Positions 27,686 through 35,783 of a stretch of DNA of 58,914 nucleotides are shown in pieces; the stretch's first letter is position 1, and each line of letters starts with the position of its first letter. Made by a program: the position numbers and the translations under genes. The notes beneath the pieces were generated by a model, which saw only the letters and a list, made by a program, of their open reading frames with translations, had not been told where the DNA came from and did no database searches. This DNA is from Micromonospora parastrephiae (lineage in GTDB: Bacteria > Actinomycetota > Actinomycetes > Mycobacteriales > Micromonosporaceae): contig NZ_JAEVHM010000018.1 of the NCBI RefSeq assembly GCF_016802865.1, positions 1 through 58,914 of the forward strand, given 5' to 3'.

Positions 27686-27699
27686 TGTTAACGCTCACA
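27686..27699. promoter_or_regulatory. LacI-type operator upstream of alpha-galactosidase
   Basis: TGTTAACGCTCACA is a near-palindrome (TGTtAaCG/CGcTcACA pattern) like LacI-family sites that control carbohydrate genes in actinomycetes. It lies between the alpha-galactosidase start and the divergent small gene at 27737. No lacI gene is adjacent, so a distant regulator is implied. Confidence 0.45.
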
Positions 27700-27736
27700 C
27701 ATCGTGTGTCAAGTGCACCGGGGGTAGACAGAATCC

Positions 27737-28147
27737 GTGACCTACTTCGCGGACCTGACGCCGTACACGTACCTGGAGCGGCATGACGAGGACGGGCATG
27801 GGGCATCCGACGAGCTGCTGCTCAACGTCGGCTGGCTGGACGCCTCGCATCCGTTCCCGACCGGCGCTTCCCCGGACGAGCTGATGCCCGCTCTGATGAA
27901 CCTGGCCACGGTGCGAGTCCGCCAGACACGCGGCTACCACTACTGCGAAATCTGCATCCTGGACATGGGCGACGACGCCATGGAGGCCATCCGGCAGGGC
28001 ACCATCGCCCGCGAGAGCGCCGAATTCGAGGTGCGGGGCGAAGGCTTCGTGTACGCCGCACCTCAACTCCTGCTCCACTACCTGGCCGCCCACGAATACC
28101 TGCCACCAGCCGAGTTCTGCACGGCGGCCCTAGGGGCAACGAGTTGA
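27737..28147 (+). CDS. Conserved hypothetical protein with CxxC-type motif
   Basis: 136-residue soluble protein starting MTYFADLTPYTYLERHDEDG. Features are NVGWLDASHPFPTG, a mid-protein GYHYCEIC motif and YLAAHEYLPPAEF near the C-terminus. The pattern recalls an uncharacterised bacterial family (TPYxY start, GWLD, HxCExC) that I cannot assign a function to; the two Cys could bind metal. It starts with GTG and has no signal peptide. Divergent from the alpha-galactosidase, with no obvious functional link. Confidence 0.65.
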   Translation: MTYFADLTPYTYLERHDEDGHGASDELLLNVGWLDASHPFPTGASPDELMPALMNLATVRVRQTRGYHYCEICILDMGDDAMEAIRQGTIARESAEFEVRGEGFVYAAPQLLLHYLAAHEYLPPAEFCTAALGATS

Positions 28148-28332
28148 CGCGGGTCAGCGCGTCATACCAGGCGTTGGATGCGGACCTTTGGGCGCTCGTT
28201 CCGCAGGTGACCCTGCTTGTGCTGGCGGACCTGCTCGTCCCAGATTCCCTGGTCATAGTCGGGGGTTGGGCGGGATCCACCTGTGTGACCCGTCGCTGTA
28301 GTGGAACTTCTCGTCTCCGGGCCGAAGGATGC

Positions 28333-28554
28333 TCACCGCACCCAGCCGAGGAATCGGTGGTGCAGGTGACCGGCGGGGACGCAGGCCAGGTGTTGCGTAG
28401 CAACGACGAGTTGTGCGGCCAGGTAGACGGTCAGGGACAAGCGACATCCGTCGTACTCGGCCAGCAACTCCCGCCGGCCCGGCTCGCAGGGCCAGTCGGC
28501 GCCACAACACCCGCAGCTCCAGAGGGGCGAGACCGGTTGATGAGTGGTCGTCAC
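28333..28554 (-). CDS. Small Cys-rich hypothetical protein (second of a coupled pair)
   Basis: 73-residue protein from a GTG that overlaps the upstream stop (GTGA). It contains WSCGCCGADWPCEPGRRELL followed by a helical LSLTVYLAAQLVVATQHL segment and ends HHRFLGWVR. Small actinobacterial proteins of this shape (W-C-CG-WPC, then LxxEY, ending RFLGW) are often auto-annotated as flavin reductase, but no flavin-binding motif is visible. The four Cys in 12 residues suggest zinc binding. It lies downstream of a decayed XRE regulator, with which such genes may form a cassette (inference). Confidence 0.6.
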   Translation of the reverse strand: MTTTHQPVSPLWSCGCCGADWPCEPGRRELLAEYDGCRLSLTVYLAAQLVVATQHLACVPAGHLHHRFLGWVR

Positions 28555-28736
28555 GACGTGCCCTGGCTGGGCCAGTGGTCGCGGTTGATTGGGAGGCGAT
28601 GACGGCTTCGGCACGGCAGGTCGGTTCCGCAACGGCAGATACGTCGCCAGTGCCGCCAGGACCAGACGGGCCGATGCCTGCGAGCCAGGGTCAGGGCGAC
28701 CGCCGAGAGATATTCGTCGTACGAGACGCGTCGCAC
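28551..28736 (-). CDS. Small basic Cys-containing hypothetical protein (first of a coupled pair)
   Basis: 61-residue basic protein starting MRRVSYDEYLSAVALTLARR, with HRPVWSWRHWRRICRCGTDL and PCRSRHRLPINRDHWP. The C-x-C and later Cys could form a minimal metal site, and the Trp/Arg-rich centre is unusual. Its stop overlaps the start of the 73-residue gene by the GTGA arrangement, so the two are translationally coupled. Function unknown. Support for reality comes from the overlap, normal codon bias and resemblance to small proteins in related genomes. Confidence 0.6.
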   Translation of the reverse strand: MRRVSYDEYLSAVALTLARRHRPVWSWRHWRRICRCGTDLPCRSRHRLPINRDHWPSQGTS

Positions 28737-28886
28737 GCGTCCTCCCCGTCATCACGAGGGCGGCCAGCCGCCCCTGAGGTTGAGGGGGACGCGGCGGCCA
28801 GGCGAGTCCGCACCGCCCGCCGCATCCCGTGACGGGGACGTTACGGACGGTCGTGGCGTCGCATGGGTAGGGTTCGTACCCCTAGA

Positions 28887-29815
28887 TCAAGAGACGAGGC
28901 CGACCTTCAGTGCGAGATCTCGGGCGTCCTTGCGGGTGGATGGCGGCCCGTTGAGCAGATCCAGGGTGATCTGTCGGGCGTAGCCGTTGAAGCGGATCGT
29001 CTCCGGAGCGGACTCGTACGCCTGGCGAAGGCTCACCATGGCGGTTTCACCGTCGTCCCTGCCGTAGTGAGCGCGAGCGACCTCGATGAGGTGTCGCGCG
29101 CGGCGCGGCCGCGACGGGATGGCCGCTGCATCATGGCGATGTGCCTGTCGCACCGCTTCGCCGGACTTCTGCAACTCGACGGCCACGGTGACGGCGTGGG
29201 CACCCATGATGACACGGGAGAACGATGTCTGCGGCTGGTAGAAGCCCTGCGGTAGGCGCTGTGCGACCCGATCGGCGCGGTCCCAGTACCGCCAGGCCCG
29301 GCCTTCCTCACCCGCCCTCGCGGCGGTGTAGGCAGCTTCAAACTGAAGCGCTCCGACGAGGGCCAGAAGGTTGGTGGTGGCATCCGCCGCGCGCGACTCC
29401 AGTGCGGAGAGGACGTCGAGCGTCACCGCCATGGCGGTGTCCCAGTCACCGGCGTCCCGGTGCACCTGGCACAGGAACCACCCCGCGCAGGCCAGCGCCT
29501 CGGGATCCCCGGACTCCTGCGCGGCCACCATGGCACGGTCGGCGACCCGCCACATGATCTCGGCGGCTGGCTGGTAGGCGAGGAACATCTGCGCGAGCCC
29601 GAGCGCCTCGGCCAAGAGTGCCTGAGCACGTCGGCGCTCGGCACCCTCGTACGTCAGCGCCGCGCATTGGGCATTTCGAAGCAGGTCGGGCAGGAGGGCG
29701 CCCAGCACTCGGCGCTACGCCCAACCAGGCCACCGAGCACGGCACGAGTCTTGCCCGAGCGCTCACGGTAGACCTTCAGCCGCTGACCGAAGGTCAACTC
29801 CGGCATGGAATCCAT
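28887..29815 (-). pseudogene. XRE-family HTH/TPR regulator, decayed by internal deletion
   Basis: The gene has an intact start (ATG 29815, GAGGAGG 7 bases upstream) and reads MDSMPELTFGQRLKVYRERS, then GKTRAVLGGLVGRSAE, the first HTH helices of an XRE regulator. At about 29708 the frame breaks. The C-terminal half continues one frame over as LGALLPDLLRNAQCAALTYEG, about 270 residues of TPR-like helices ending LALKVGLVS. The remainder of the HTH and the usual linker are missing, so this is a true deletion plus frame change, not a one-base error. The C-terminal part could still be made from GTG 29708, but it has no DNA-binding domain. Confidence 0.7.
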
Positions 29816-29926
29816 CCCGAACCTCCTCGTGGCGCGGGACGCCGTACCGGCTCATCCGCCGCCACGCCCCACGCTACCGACAGGGCTGCCGCCCGGTAAC
29901 CCTCACACGCGTCGGCCGGCGCCTCT

Positions 29927-30015
29927 CGGTGGTGATCGACACGAGATCAGCGATATCGGGGTGTCCTACGCGCTCGGATACCCCGATATCGCCGATCTGA
30001 AGTCGATCACCACCG
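29927..30015. repeat. 89-bp palindromic element next to dctA
   Basis: Two 40-nt arms (29927-29966 and 29976-30015) match at 35 of 40 positions around a 9-nt loop. Core arm sequence is GCGATATCGGGGT with its complement ACCCCGATATCGC; outer ends are CGGTGGTGATCGAC and GTCGATCACCACCG. It begins 7 bp after the dctA stop and could end that transcript, but its AT-containing, long, well-conserved arms look like a dispersed palindromic repeat. The 207-bp gap otherwise holds nothing. Confidence 0.85.
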
Positions 30016-30022
30016 TGGGCGG

Positions 30023-31408
30023 TCAGGCCGGCAGGGCCGTCGCCTTCTCGTCGTCGGACCGACGCGGCTCCGAGTCGTCCTCGTCGTCGTGCTCGTCGAG
30101 CATGGTCGCCTCGTCGAACGGGTCGTCGCCGCGCAGCACGCCGGCCGCCCGGTCCCGGTCGAACTCGCCGGTCCAGGTTCCCACCAGGACGGTCGCCACC
30201 GCGTTGCCGGCGAAGTTCGTCAGTGCCCGAGCCTCCGACATGAACCGGTCGATGCCGACGATCAGCCCGACCCCGTCGACGAGGTCCGGTCGGTGCGACT
30301 GAAGTCCACCGGCCAGCGTCGCGATGCCGGCACCGGTGACGCCCGCCGCACCCTTCGACGCGATGATCATGAACAGCAGCAGCGACACCTGCTCGCCGAT
30401 GGACAACGGCTTGCCCAGCGCGTCGGCGATGAACAGCGACGCCATCGTCAGGTAGATCGCCGTGCCGTCGAGGTTGAAGGAGTACCCGGTCGGCACCGTG
30501 ATGCCCACCACCGGCTTGCTGACACCGAAGTGCTCCATCTTGGCGATGAGCCGGGGCAGCGCCGACTCGGACGAGGAGGTCGACAGGATCAGCAGGAACT
30601 CCCGGCCCAGGTAGCGCAGCAGCGAGAAGATCGAGATGCGGGCCACGAACCACAGCAGCGCGCCCAGGATCACCAGCACGAAGATCAGACAGGTGGCGTA
30701 GAAGCCCACCATGATCTGGGCGAGGCTCTTGAGGGCGTCCACGCCGGTCGCGCCGACCACGGCGGCCATCGCGCCGAACGCGCCGATCGGCGCCAGCCAC
30801 ATGATCATGGCGAGGATCTTGAAGACGACCCGCTGGATGACGGTGATGGCGCCGAGCACCGGTTCGCCGCGCCGGCCCATGGCCTGTACGGCGAAACCGA
30901 CCAGCAGTGCGACCAGCAGCGTCTGGAGCACCTCGCCCTCGGTGAGCGCGGAGACCAGCGTGCTCGGGATGATCCCGAGCAGGAAGTCCACCGTGCCGGC
31001 GGCCTCGTCGCCGGCGGCGGCCTTGCCGGAGCCGGCGAGGTCCTCGCCGAGGTTCAGGCCGGAGCCGGGTTGGATGATGTTGCCGACGACCAGGCCGATG
31101 GCGAGCGCGACGGTCGACATGGTCAGGAAGTAGCCGAGGGCGAGACCGCCGACCTTGCCGACCTTCGCGGCCTGCCGGACGGAGCCCACGCCGAGCACGA
31201 TGGTGCAGAAGATGACCGGGCTGATCATCATCTTGATCAGGTTGACGAACCCCGTGCCGATCGGCTTGAGTTCCTTGCCGAAATCGGGGGCGACCAGGCC
31301 GACCACGACGCCGGCGAGCACGGCCACGATGACGGCCAGATACAGGTAACGGGTACGGTCCCGGCGGACTGCCGGTTCCGGGGTGGTGGCGGATGCGGTG
31401 GTGTCCAT
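30023..31408 (-). CDS. dctA: C4-dicarboxylate:cation symporter DctA
   Basis: 461-residue DAACS-family transporter for succinate, fumarate and malate. Diagnostic motifs are present: TSSSESALPRLIAKME (hairpin 1), PTGYSFNLDGTAIYLT (unwound helix 7) and GIDRFMSEARALTNFAGNAVAT (helix 8). An unusual acidic tail follows the transport core (about the last 40 residues, DEHDDEDDSEPRRSDDEK). It is divergent from a DctB-like sensor kinase and its response regulator, the classic arrangement for dicarboxylate-induced expression. A palindromic repeat sits just past the stop. Confidence 0.94.
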   Translation of the reverse strand: MDTTASATTPEPAVRRDRTRYLYLAVIVAVLAGVVVGLVAPDFGKELKPIGTGFVNLIKMMISPVIFCTIVLGVGSVRQAAKVGKVGGLALGYFLTMSTVALAIGLVVGNIIQPGSGLNLGEDLAGSGKAAAGDEAAGTVDFLLGIIPSTLVSALTEGEVLQTLLVALLVGFAVQAMGRRGEPVLGAITVIQRVVFKILAMIMWLAPIGAFGAMAAVVGATGVDALKSLAQIMVGFYATCLIFVLVILGALLWFVARISIFSLLRYLGREFLLILSTSSSESALPRLIAKMEHFGVSKPVVGITVPTGYSFNLDGTAIYLTMASLFIADALGKPLSIGEQVSLLLFMIIASKGAAGVTGAGIATLAGGLQSHRPDLVDGVGLIVGIDRFMSEARALTNFAGNAVATVLVGTWTGEFDRDRAAGVLRGDDPFDEATMLDEHDDEDDSEPRRSDDEKATALPA

Positions 31409-31505
31409 GTCGACAATGTGAAGCGCGTCTCACCCGTTGACAGCCTTGCGGTCATTCTGTTCACCGCGAATGCGGCAACGGCGGCGCGACGGGGAGGTGG
31501 TGGAG

Positions 31506-33090
31506 GTGGCCCGACGTCAGTGGAGCATCGCGGGGCAACTCTTCGCCCTCCAGGCGGTGGTGGTGACACTGCTCGTGCTGGCCGGGGCGGCGGGCGCCGT
31601 CTGGCTGGCCCGCAGCGACTCCCGTCAGGCCGCGCAGGAGGAGGTGCTGTCGGTGGCGCAGACCGTGGCCGGCTCCCCCGACGTCCGCGCGGCCCTCACG
31701 ACCGCCGACCCGGCGAGCGTCCTGCAGCCGTACGCCGAATCGACCCGGCACGCGACGGGCACCGACTTCGTGGTGGTGATGGCCCCCGATCGCACCCGTT
31801 TCTCGCACCCCACCCGGGACCTGATCGGCCAGCCGTTCGTGGGGGAGATCGGGCCCGCCCTGGCGGGCCGTCCGTTCACCACCACCAACGTCGGAACGCT
31901 CGGCGAGTCGGTGCGTGCGGTGGTCCCGGTGTACGACGAACAGCAGCGCATCGTCGGCCTGGTCTCGGTGGGCATCACCACCCGCGCGATCGACCGTAAA
32001 CTGCTCGGCCAGTTGCCGGTGCTGCTGGGTGTCGCCGCACCGGCTCTCGCGCTCGCCGCGACGGGTTCCTGGCTGCTCAGCCGGCGGCTGCGACGCCAGA
32101 CGCACGGTCTGGGGCCGGCGCAGATGACCCGGATGTACGAGTACTACGACGCGGTTCTGCACTCGGTGCGCGAGGGTCTCGTGGTGCTGACCACCGACCG
32201 GCGGGTGGCGTTGATCAACGACGAGGGTCGCCGGCTGGTGGGGCTCGACGCGGACACGCCGGTGATCGACCAGCCGGTCGACGGGATCGACCTGCCGCCC
32301 GCGGTGGCCGAGTTGCTCGGCTCCGGCCGTGACGCCCGCGACGAGCCCGTCCTCGCCGGTGACCGGGTGCTGGTCGCCAACCAGCGGACCACCCGCTTCG
32401 AGGGCGTGGTGCTCGGCACCGTCCTGACGCTGCGCGACCAGACCGAGTTGCGCACGCTGGCCAGCGAACTGGACTCGGTGCGAGCCCTCACCGAGGCGTT
32501 GCAGGCGCAGACCCACGAGTCCGCGAACCGGCTGCACACGGTGCTGACCCTGGTCGAGTTGGGCCGTACCGAGGAGGCCGTTCGGCTCGGCACCCGGGAC
32601 CTGGCCCTCGCCCAGCAGCTGACCGACCGGGTGGTCGCGCGGTCACCGAGCCGGCGCTGGCGGCGCTGCTGCTCGGCAAGTCGGCGCAGGCCGGCGAACG
32701 TGGGGTGGACCTGGTCATCGAGCCGGACTGCCGCCTCGACGACAGCCCGCTGCCGAGCGGGGACCTGCTCACCGTGGTCGGCAACCTGGTCGACAACGCG
32801 CTCGAAGCGGTGGCCGCGACGCCGGCGCGCGCCGGGTGCGGGTCTTCGTCGGCGCGGTCGACGACGAGCTGGTGGTCCGGGTCGCCGACAGCGGCCCCGG
32901 GCTGGCCCCGGAACGGGTGGCCGACGCGTTCCGGCGCGGCTGGTCCACCAAGAGCACCGGGCGGGGCCTCGGCCTGGCGCTTGTCGGTCAGGTGGTCCGC
33001 CGGCACGGAGGCAGCTACGAGGTGGGCCGCTCGGACGACGGCGGCAGCCTGTTCACCGTCCGCCTGCCCGGCGGGGGTGAGCGCTCGTGA
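31506..33090 (+). CDS. CitA/DcuS-type sensor histidine kinase (two single-base frameshifts)
   Basis: Membrane sensor kinase of about 528 residues when two frameshifts are closed. Helix 1 is at about 10-32. An extracytoplasmic Cache/PAS domain of CitA/DcuS type follows (RFSHPTRDLIGQPF, GTLGESVRAVVPVYD, GLVSVGITT), then helix 2, a cytoplasmic PAS domain, and an H-box in QAQTHESANRLHTVLTLVELG. At about 32638 one base (probably G) is missing, and the frame resumes at TEPALAALLLGKSAQAGERG. At about 32835 one C is missing, and it resumes at RVFVGAVDDELVVRVADSG, giving GRGLGLALVGQVVRRHGG and the end. All motifs survive, so sequencing error is likely. GTG 31506 has GGGGAGG 8 bases upstream. Confidence 0.82.
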
Positions 33091-33782
33091 CCGACATCCG
33101 GGTGCTGGTCGTCGAGGACGAGCCGCTGCTGGCCGAGGCGCATTCCGCGTACACCGAACGGGTTCCCGGTTTCACGGTCGTCGGGGTGGCGCACACCGCG
33201 CGGGCGGCGATGGCGGCGTTGCGCGCCAACGACGGCGGCGACGTGGACCTCGTACTCCTTGATTTCCGGCTGCCCGACCTGCACGGCCTGGACGTCTGCC
33301 GGGCGCTGCGGGCCGCCGGCAGCAGCGTCGACGTGCTCGCGGTGACCTCCGCGCGGGACCTGGCGGTGGTACGCACCGCCGTGTCCCTCGGGGTGACCCA
33401 CTACCTGCTCAAGCCGTTCACGTTCGCCGCGTTCCGCGACAAGCTGGAGCGCTACGCCGACTACCGCGCCCAGGCGCTCGCCGACGGCGAGGTGGCCGCC
33501 CAGCACGACGTGGACCGGATGTTCGCCACGCTGCGCGGCACCGCCGGGCACAGCCTGCCCAAGGGGCTCGACGCGCAGACCCTCAACCGGGTACGCGCCG
33601 CGCTGGCCGGCGGAACCGGCGCGCAGGTGGGGCTGTCCGCGACCGAGGTGAGCGCGTTGACCGGCATCTCCCGGGTGACCGCCCGCCGCTACCTGGAATA
33701 CCTGGTGACCATCGACCGGGTCGTCCGCAGCCCCCGCTACGGCACTCCCGGCCGCCCCGAGGTCGAGTACCGCCCAAGGTGA
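33087..33782 (+). CDS. CitB/DctR-family response regulator
   Basis: 231-residue two-component regulator. The receiver domain has acidic Glu/Asp in VVEDEP, phospho-acceptor Asp in LVLLDFRLPD (about residue 56), and Lys in YLLKPFTF. A linker is followed by a CitB-type winged HTH (LSATEVSALTGISRVTARRY). The GTG overlaps the kinase stop (GTGA). It probably activates the divergent dctA in response to C4-dicarboxylates. Followed by a 75-bp palindromic element. Confidence 0.92.
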   Translation: MTDIRVLVVEDEPLLAEAHSAYTERVPGFTVVGVAHTARAAMAALRANDGGDVDLVLLDFRLPDLHGLDVCRALRAAGSSVDVLAVTSARDLAVVRTAVSLGVTHYLLKPFTFAAFRDKLERYADYRAQALADGEVAAQHDVDRMFATLRGTAGHSLPKGLDAQTLNRVRAALAGGTGAQVGLSATEVSALTGISRVTARRYLEYLVTIDRVVRSPRYGTPGRPEVEYRPR

Positions 33783-33816
33783 GCGGGTCCCGCTCCCCGC
33801 GCTCGGCGCCTCTCAC

Positions 33817-33889
33817 GTCGATCATGGAGTTGTGGTGCCCCACAAATCGGGCAGCGGCTGACATGACGCCCACCACTACTCATGATGAC
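33817..33889 (+). repeat. 75-bp palindromic element, copy 2 (degenerate right arm)
   Basis: The left arm (33817-33837) is the intact consensus; the right arm (33871-33889) has lost two bases and carries one mismatch. The loop is again 33 nt and starts CCCCACAAATCGGGCA, with ATCGGGC at loop position 9 as in copy 1. It lies 34 bp after the response regulator stop, within the 346-bp gap before the ABC-F gene; the rest of that gap holds the leader features below. Confidence 0.85.
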
Positions 33890-33920
33890 CCGCCCTATCG
33901 CCTGGCGGGGCGAAGATCCG

Positions 33921-33949
33921 TTGTTAGACTCGGCGCGTTGGGTTAGCGG
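33921..33949 (+). promoter_or_regulatory. Possible promoter of the ABC-F leader
   Basis: TTGTTA (33921-33926), 17 bp, then TAGCGG (33944-33949) give a weak sigma-A-like pair. It lies just upstream of a Shine-Dalgarno and short leader ORF. The -10 is poor, so this is tentative. Confidence 0.3.
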
Positions 33950-33969
33950 TACGACCAGGGAGACCAGAC

Positions 33970-33999
33970 ATGGCGGGTGACGACGACATCTCCGGGTGA
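33970..33999 (+). CDS. Putative nine-codon leader peptide of the ABC-F gene
   Basis: ATG-initiated nine-codon ORF MAGDDDISG with AGGGAGA six bases upstream, ending 129 bp before the ABC-F start. Antibiotic-resistance ABC-F genes are often controlled by stalling on such leaders. The Shine-Dalgarno fit is good, but a nine-codon ORF can arise by chance and I could not fold a convincing terminator/antiterminator pair. Confidence 0.35.
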   Translation: MAGDDDISG

Positions 34000-34128
34000 G
34001 ACCGGATGTGTTCGGCCATCGGTTCGGCGCGCCTCCCGCGCAGCCGCGGTGGCCAATTGTCGTTCCACCGGTTCCCGTTGTCGTCGGGCGGCTACGGCGC
34101 GCCCACCCCACCCTCTGAGGTCACTCGC

Positions 34129-35765
34129 ATGTCTGATGCGTTCATCGTCTGCTCGAACCTGTCCTTCTCCTGGCCGGACGACACCCCGGTCTTCTCGGAG
34201 CTGTCCTTCACCGTCCCGGGCGGTCGCACCGGCCTGGTCGCGCCCAACGGCGCCGGCAAGAGCACCCTGCTGCGGCTGATCGCCGGGGAGCTGCGGCCCA
34301 GCGGCGGCAGCGTCACCGTCGACGGCCTGCTCGGCTACCTTCCGCAGACGCTGCCGTTGGCCGGTGACCTGACCGTGGCGCAGGTGCTGGGCGTCGCCGA
34401 GCGGATCGCGGCGCTGCACGCCATCGAGGGCGGCGACGCCAGTGAGGAACACTTCGCCACCATCGGCGACGACTGGGACATCGAGGAGCGTACCCGCGCC
34501 GAACTGGACCGCCTCGGCCTCGGTGGGCTGGCACTCGACCGGCGAATGCACACGCTCAGCGGCGGCCAGGTGGTCTCCCTCGGCCTGGCCGCGCAACTGC
34601 TCCGACGCCCGGACGTGCTGCTGCTCGACGAGCCGACCAACAACCTGGACCTGGACGCCCGGCACAAGCTGTACGGCGTGCTGACCGACTGGCCCGGTTG
34701 TCTGCTGCTGGTCAGCCACGACCGGGAGCTGCTGGACCGGATGGACCGCATCGCGGAACTGGACCGCGGTGAGATCCGCTGGTACGGGGGCAACTTCACC
34801 GCGTACACCGAGGCGGTGCAGGCCGCCCGGGAGGTGGCCGAGAGCAACCTGCGCAACGCCGAGCAGGAGGTCAAGCGGGAGAAGCGGGAGATGCAACAGG
34901 CCCGGGAGCGGGCGACCGGCGGGCCAGCAACGCCTCCAGGAACCTCAAGAACGCCGGCCTGGCCCGGATCGTCGCCGGCGGGCTGAAGCGCAGCGCGCAG
35001 GAGTCCGCGGGCCGGGCGCAGGAGACGCACTCCAGTCGGGTCGGTCAGGCCCAGGCGCGCCTCGACGAGGCCGGCCGGGCGGTACGCGAGGAGGACCGGA
35101 TCGTCGTGGACCTGCCGGACACCACCGTCCCGGCCGGCCGCACCGTCTTCTCCGGCCAGGGGATGCGGGCCCGCTTCGACGACCGGGAGCTGTTCACCGG
35201 CGACGGCGCCGACCTGGTGATCCGGGGGCCGGAACGGATCGCGCTCACCGGGGCCAACGGCGTCGGCAAGTCGACCCTGCTACGCCTCGTCAACGGTGAC
35301 CTCGAACCGGCCGGTGGCGACATCCGCCGCGCCGACGGGCGGATCGCGTACCTGTCGCAGCGGCTGGACCTGCTGGACCTCGACCGCACGGTGGCGGAGA
35401 ACCTCGCCGCGTACGCGCCGAGCCTGCCGGACGCCAGGCGGATGAACCTGCTCGCCCGGTTCCTGTTCCGGGGTGCCCGGGTGAACCTGCCCGTCGGGGT
35501 GCTCTCCGGCGGTGAGCGGCTGCGCGCCACCCTGGCGTGTGTGCTCTGCGCCGAACCGGCACCGCAACTGCTGCTGCTCGACGAGCCGACCAACAACCTG
35601 GACCTGATCAGCGTGGCCCAACTGGAGAGCGCGCTGACCGCGTACCAGGGGGCGTTCGTGGTGGTCAGCCACGACGAACGGTTCCTCGCCGAGATCGGCG
35701 TGCAGCGGTGGTTGCGGCTGGCCGACGGGCGGCTGCGGGAGATCGCGGCCCCGGACCGGGACTGA
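34129..35765 (+). CDS. ABC-F family ATPase, probable ribosomal protection protein (single-base frameshift)
   Basis: About 545 residues when one frameshift is closed. Two ABC domains without membrane spans: the first has Walker A APNGAGKST, signature LSGGQVVSLGLAAQLL and DEPTNNLDLD. The second has GANGVGKST, LSGGERLRATLACVL and DEPTNNLDLI. They are joined by the charged linker of ABC-F proteins (KREKREMQQARERAT). One C is missing at about 34917 (CCCGGCGGGCC read as CCGGCGGGCC), after which the frame resumes at RASNASRNLKNAGLARI. Such proteins act on ribosomes, many displacing macrolide, lincosamide or streptogramin drugs. ATG 34129 has GAGG 8 bases upstream. Confidence 0.85.
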
Positions 35766-35783
35766 GCCGGCGCCCCGGCCCGG

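Noticed and set aside
28144..28602. Plus-strand open frame of 152 codons after the CxxC hypothetical gene
   Set aside because: Overlaps the two coupled small minus-strand genes; the latter have overlap coupling and Cys motifs, while this frame loses complexity after about 40 residues.
28866..28884. Short hairpin TAGGGT/ACCCCTA after the XRE pseudogene
   Set aside because: Only about six pairs with a bulge; not distinguishable from chance.
31437..31465. TTGACA-like -35 box upstream of the sensor kinase
   Set aside because: No acceptable -10 at 16-19 bp; left out of the feature list.
34006..34128. N-terminal extension of the ABC-F protein from ATG 34006
   Set aside because: The sequence MCSAIGSARLPRSRGGQLSF is not ABC-F-like, and ATG 34129 has a good ribosome site and the conserved start.
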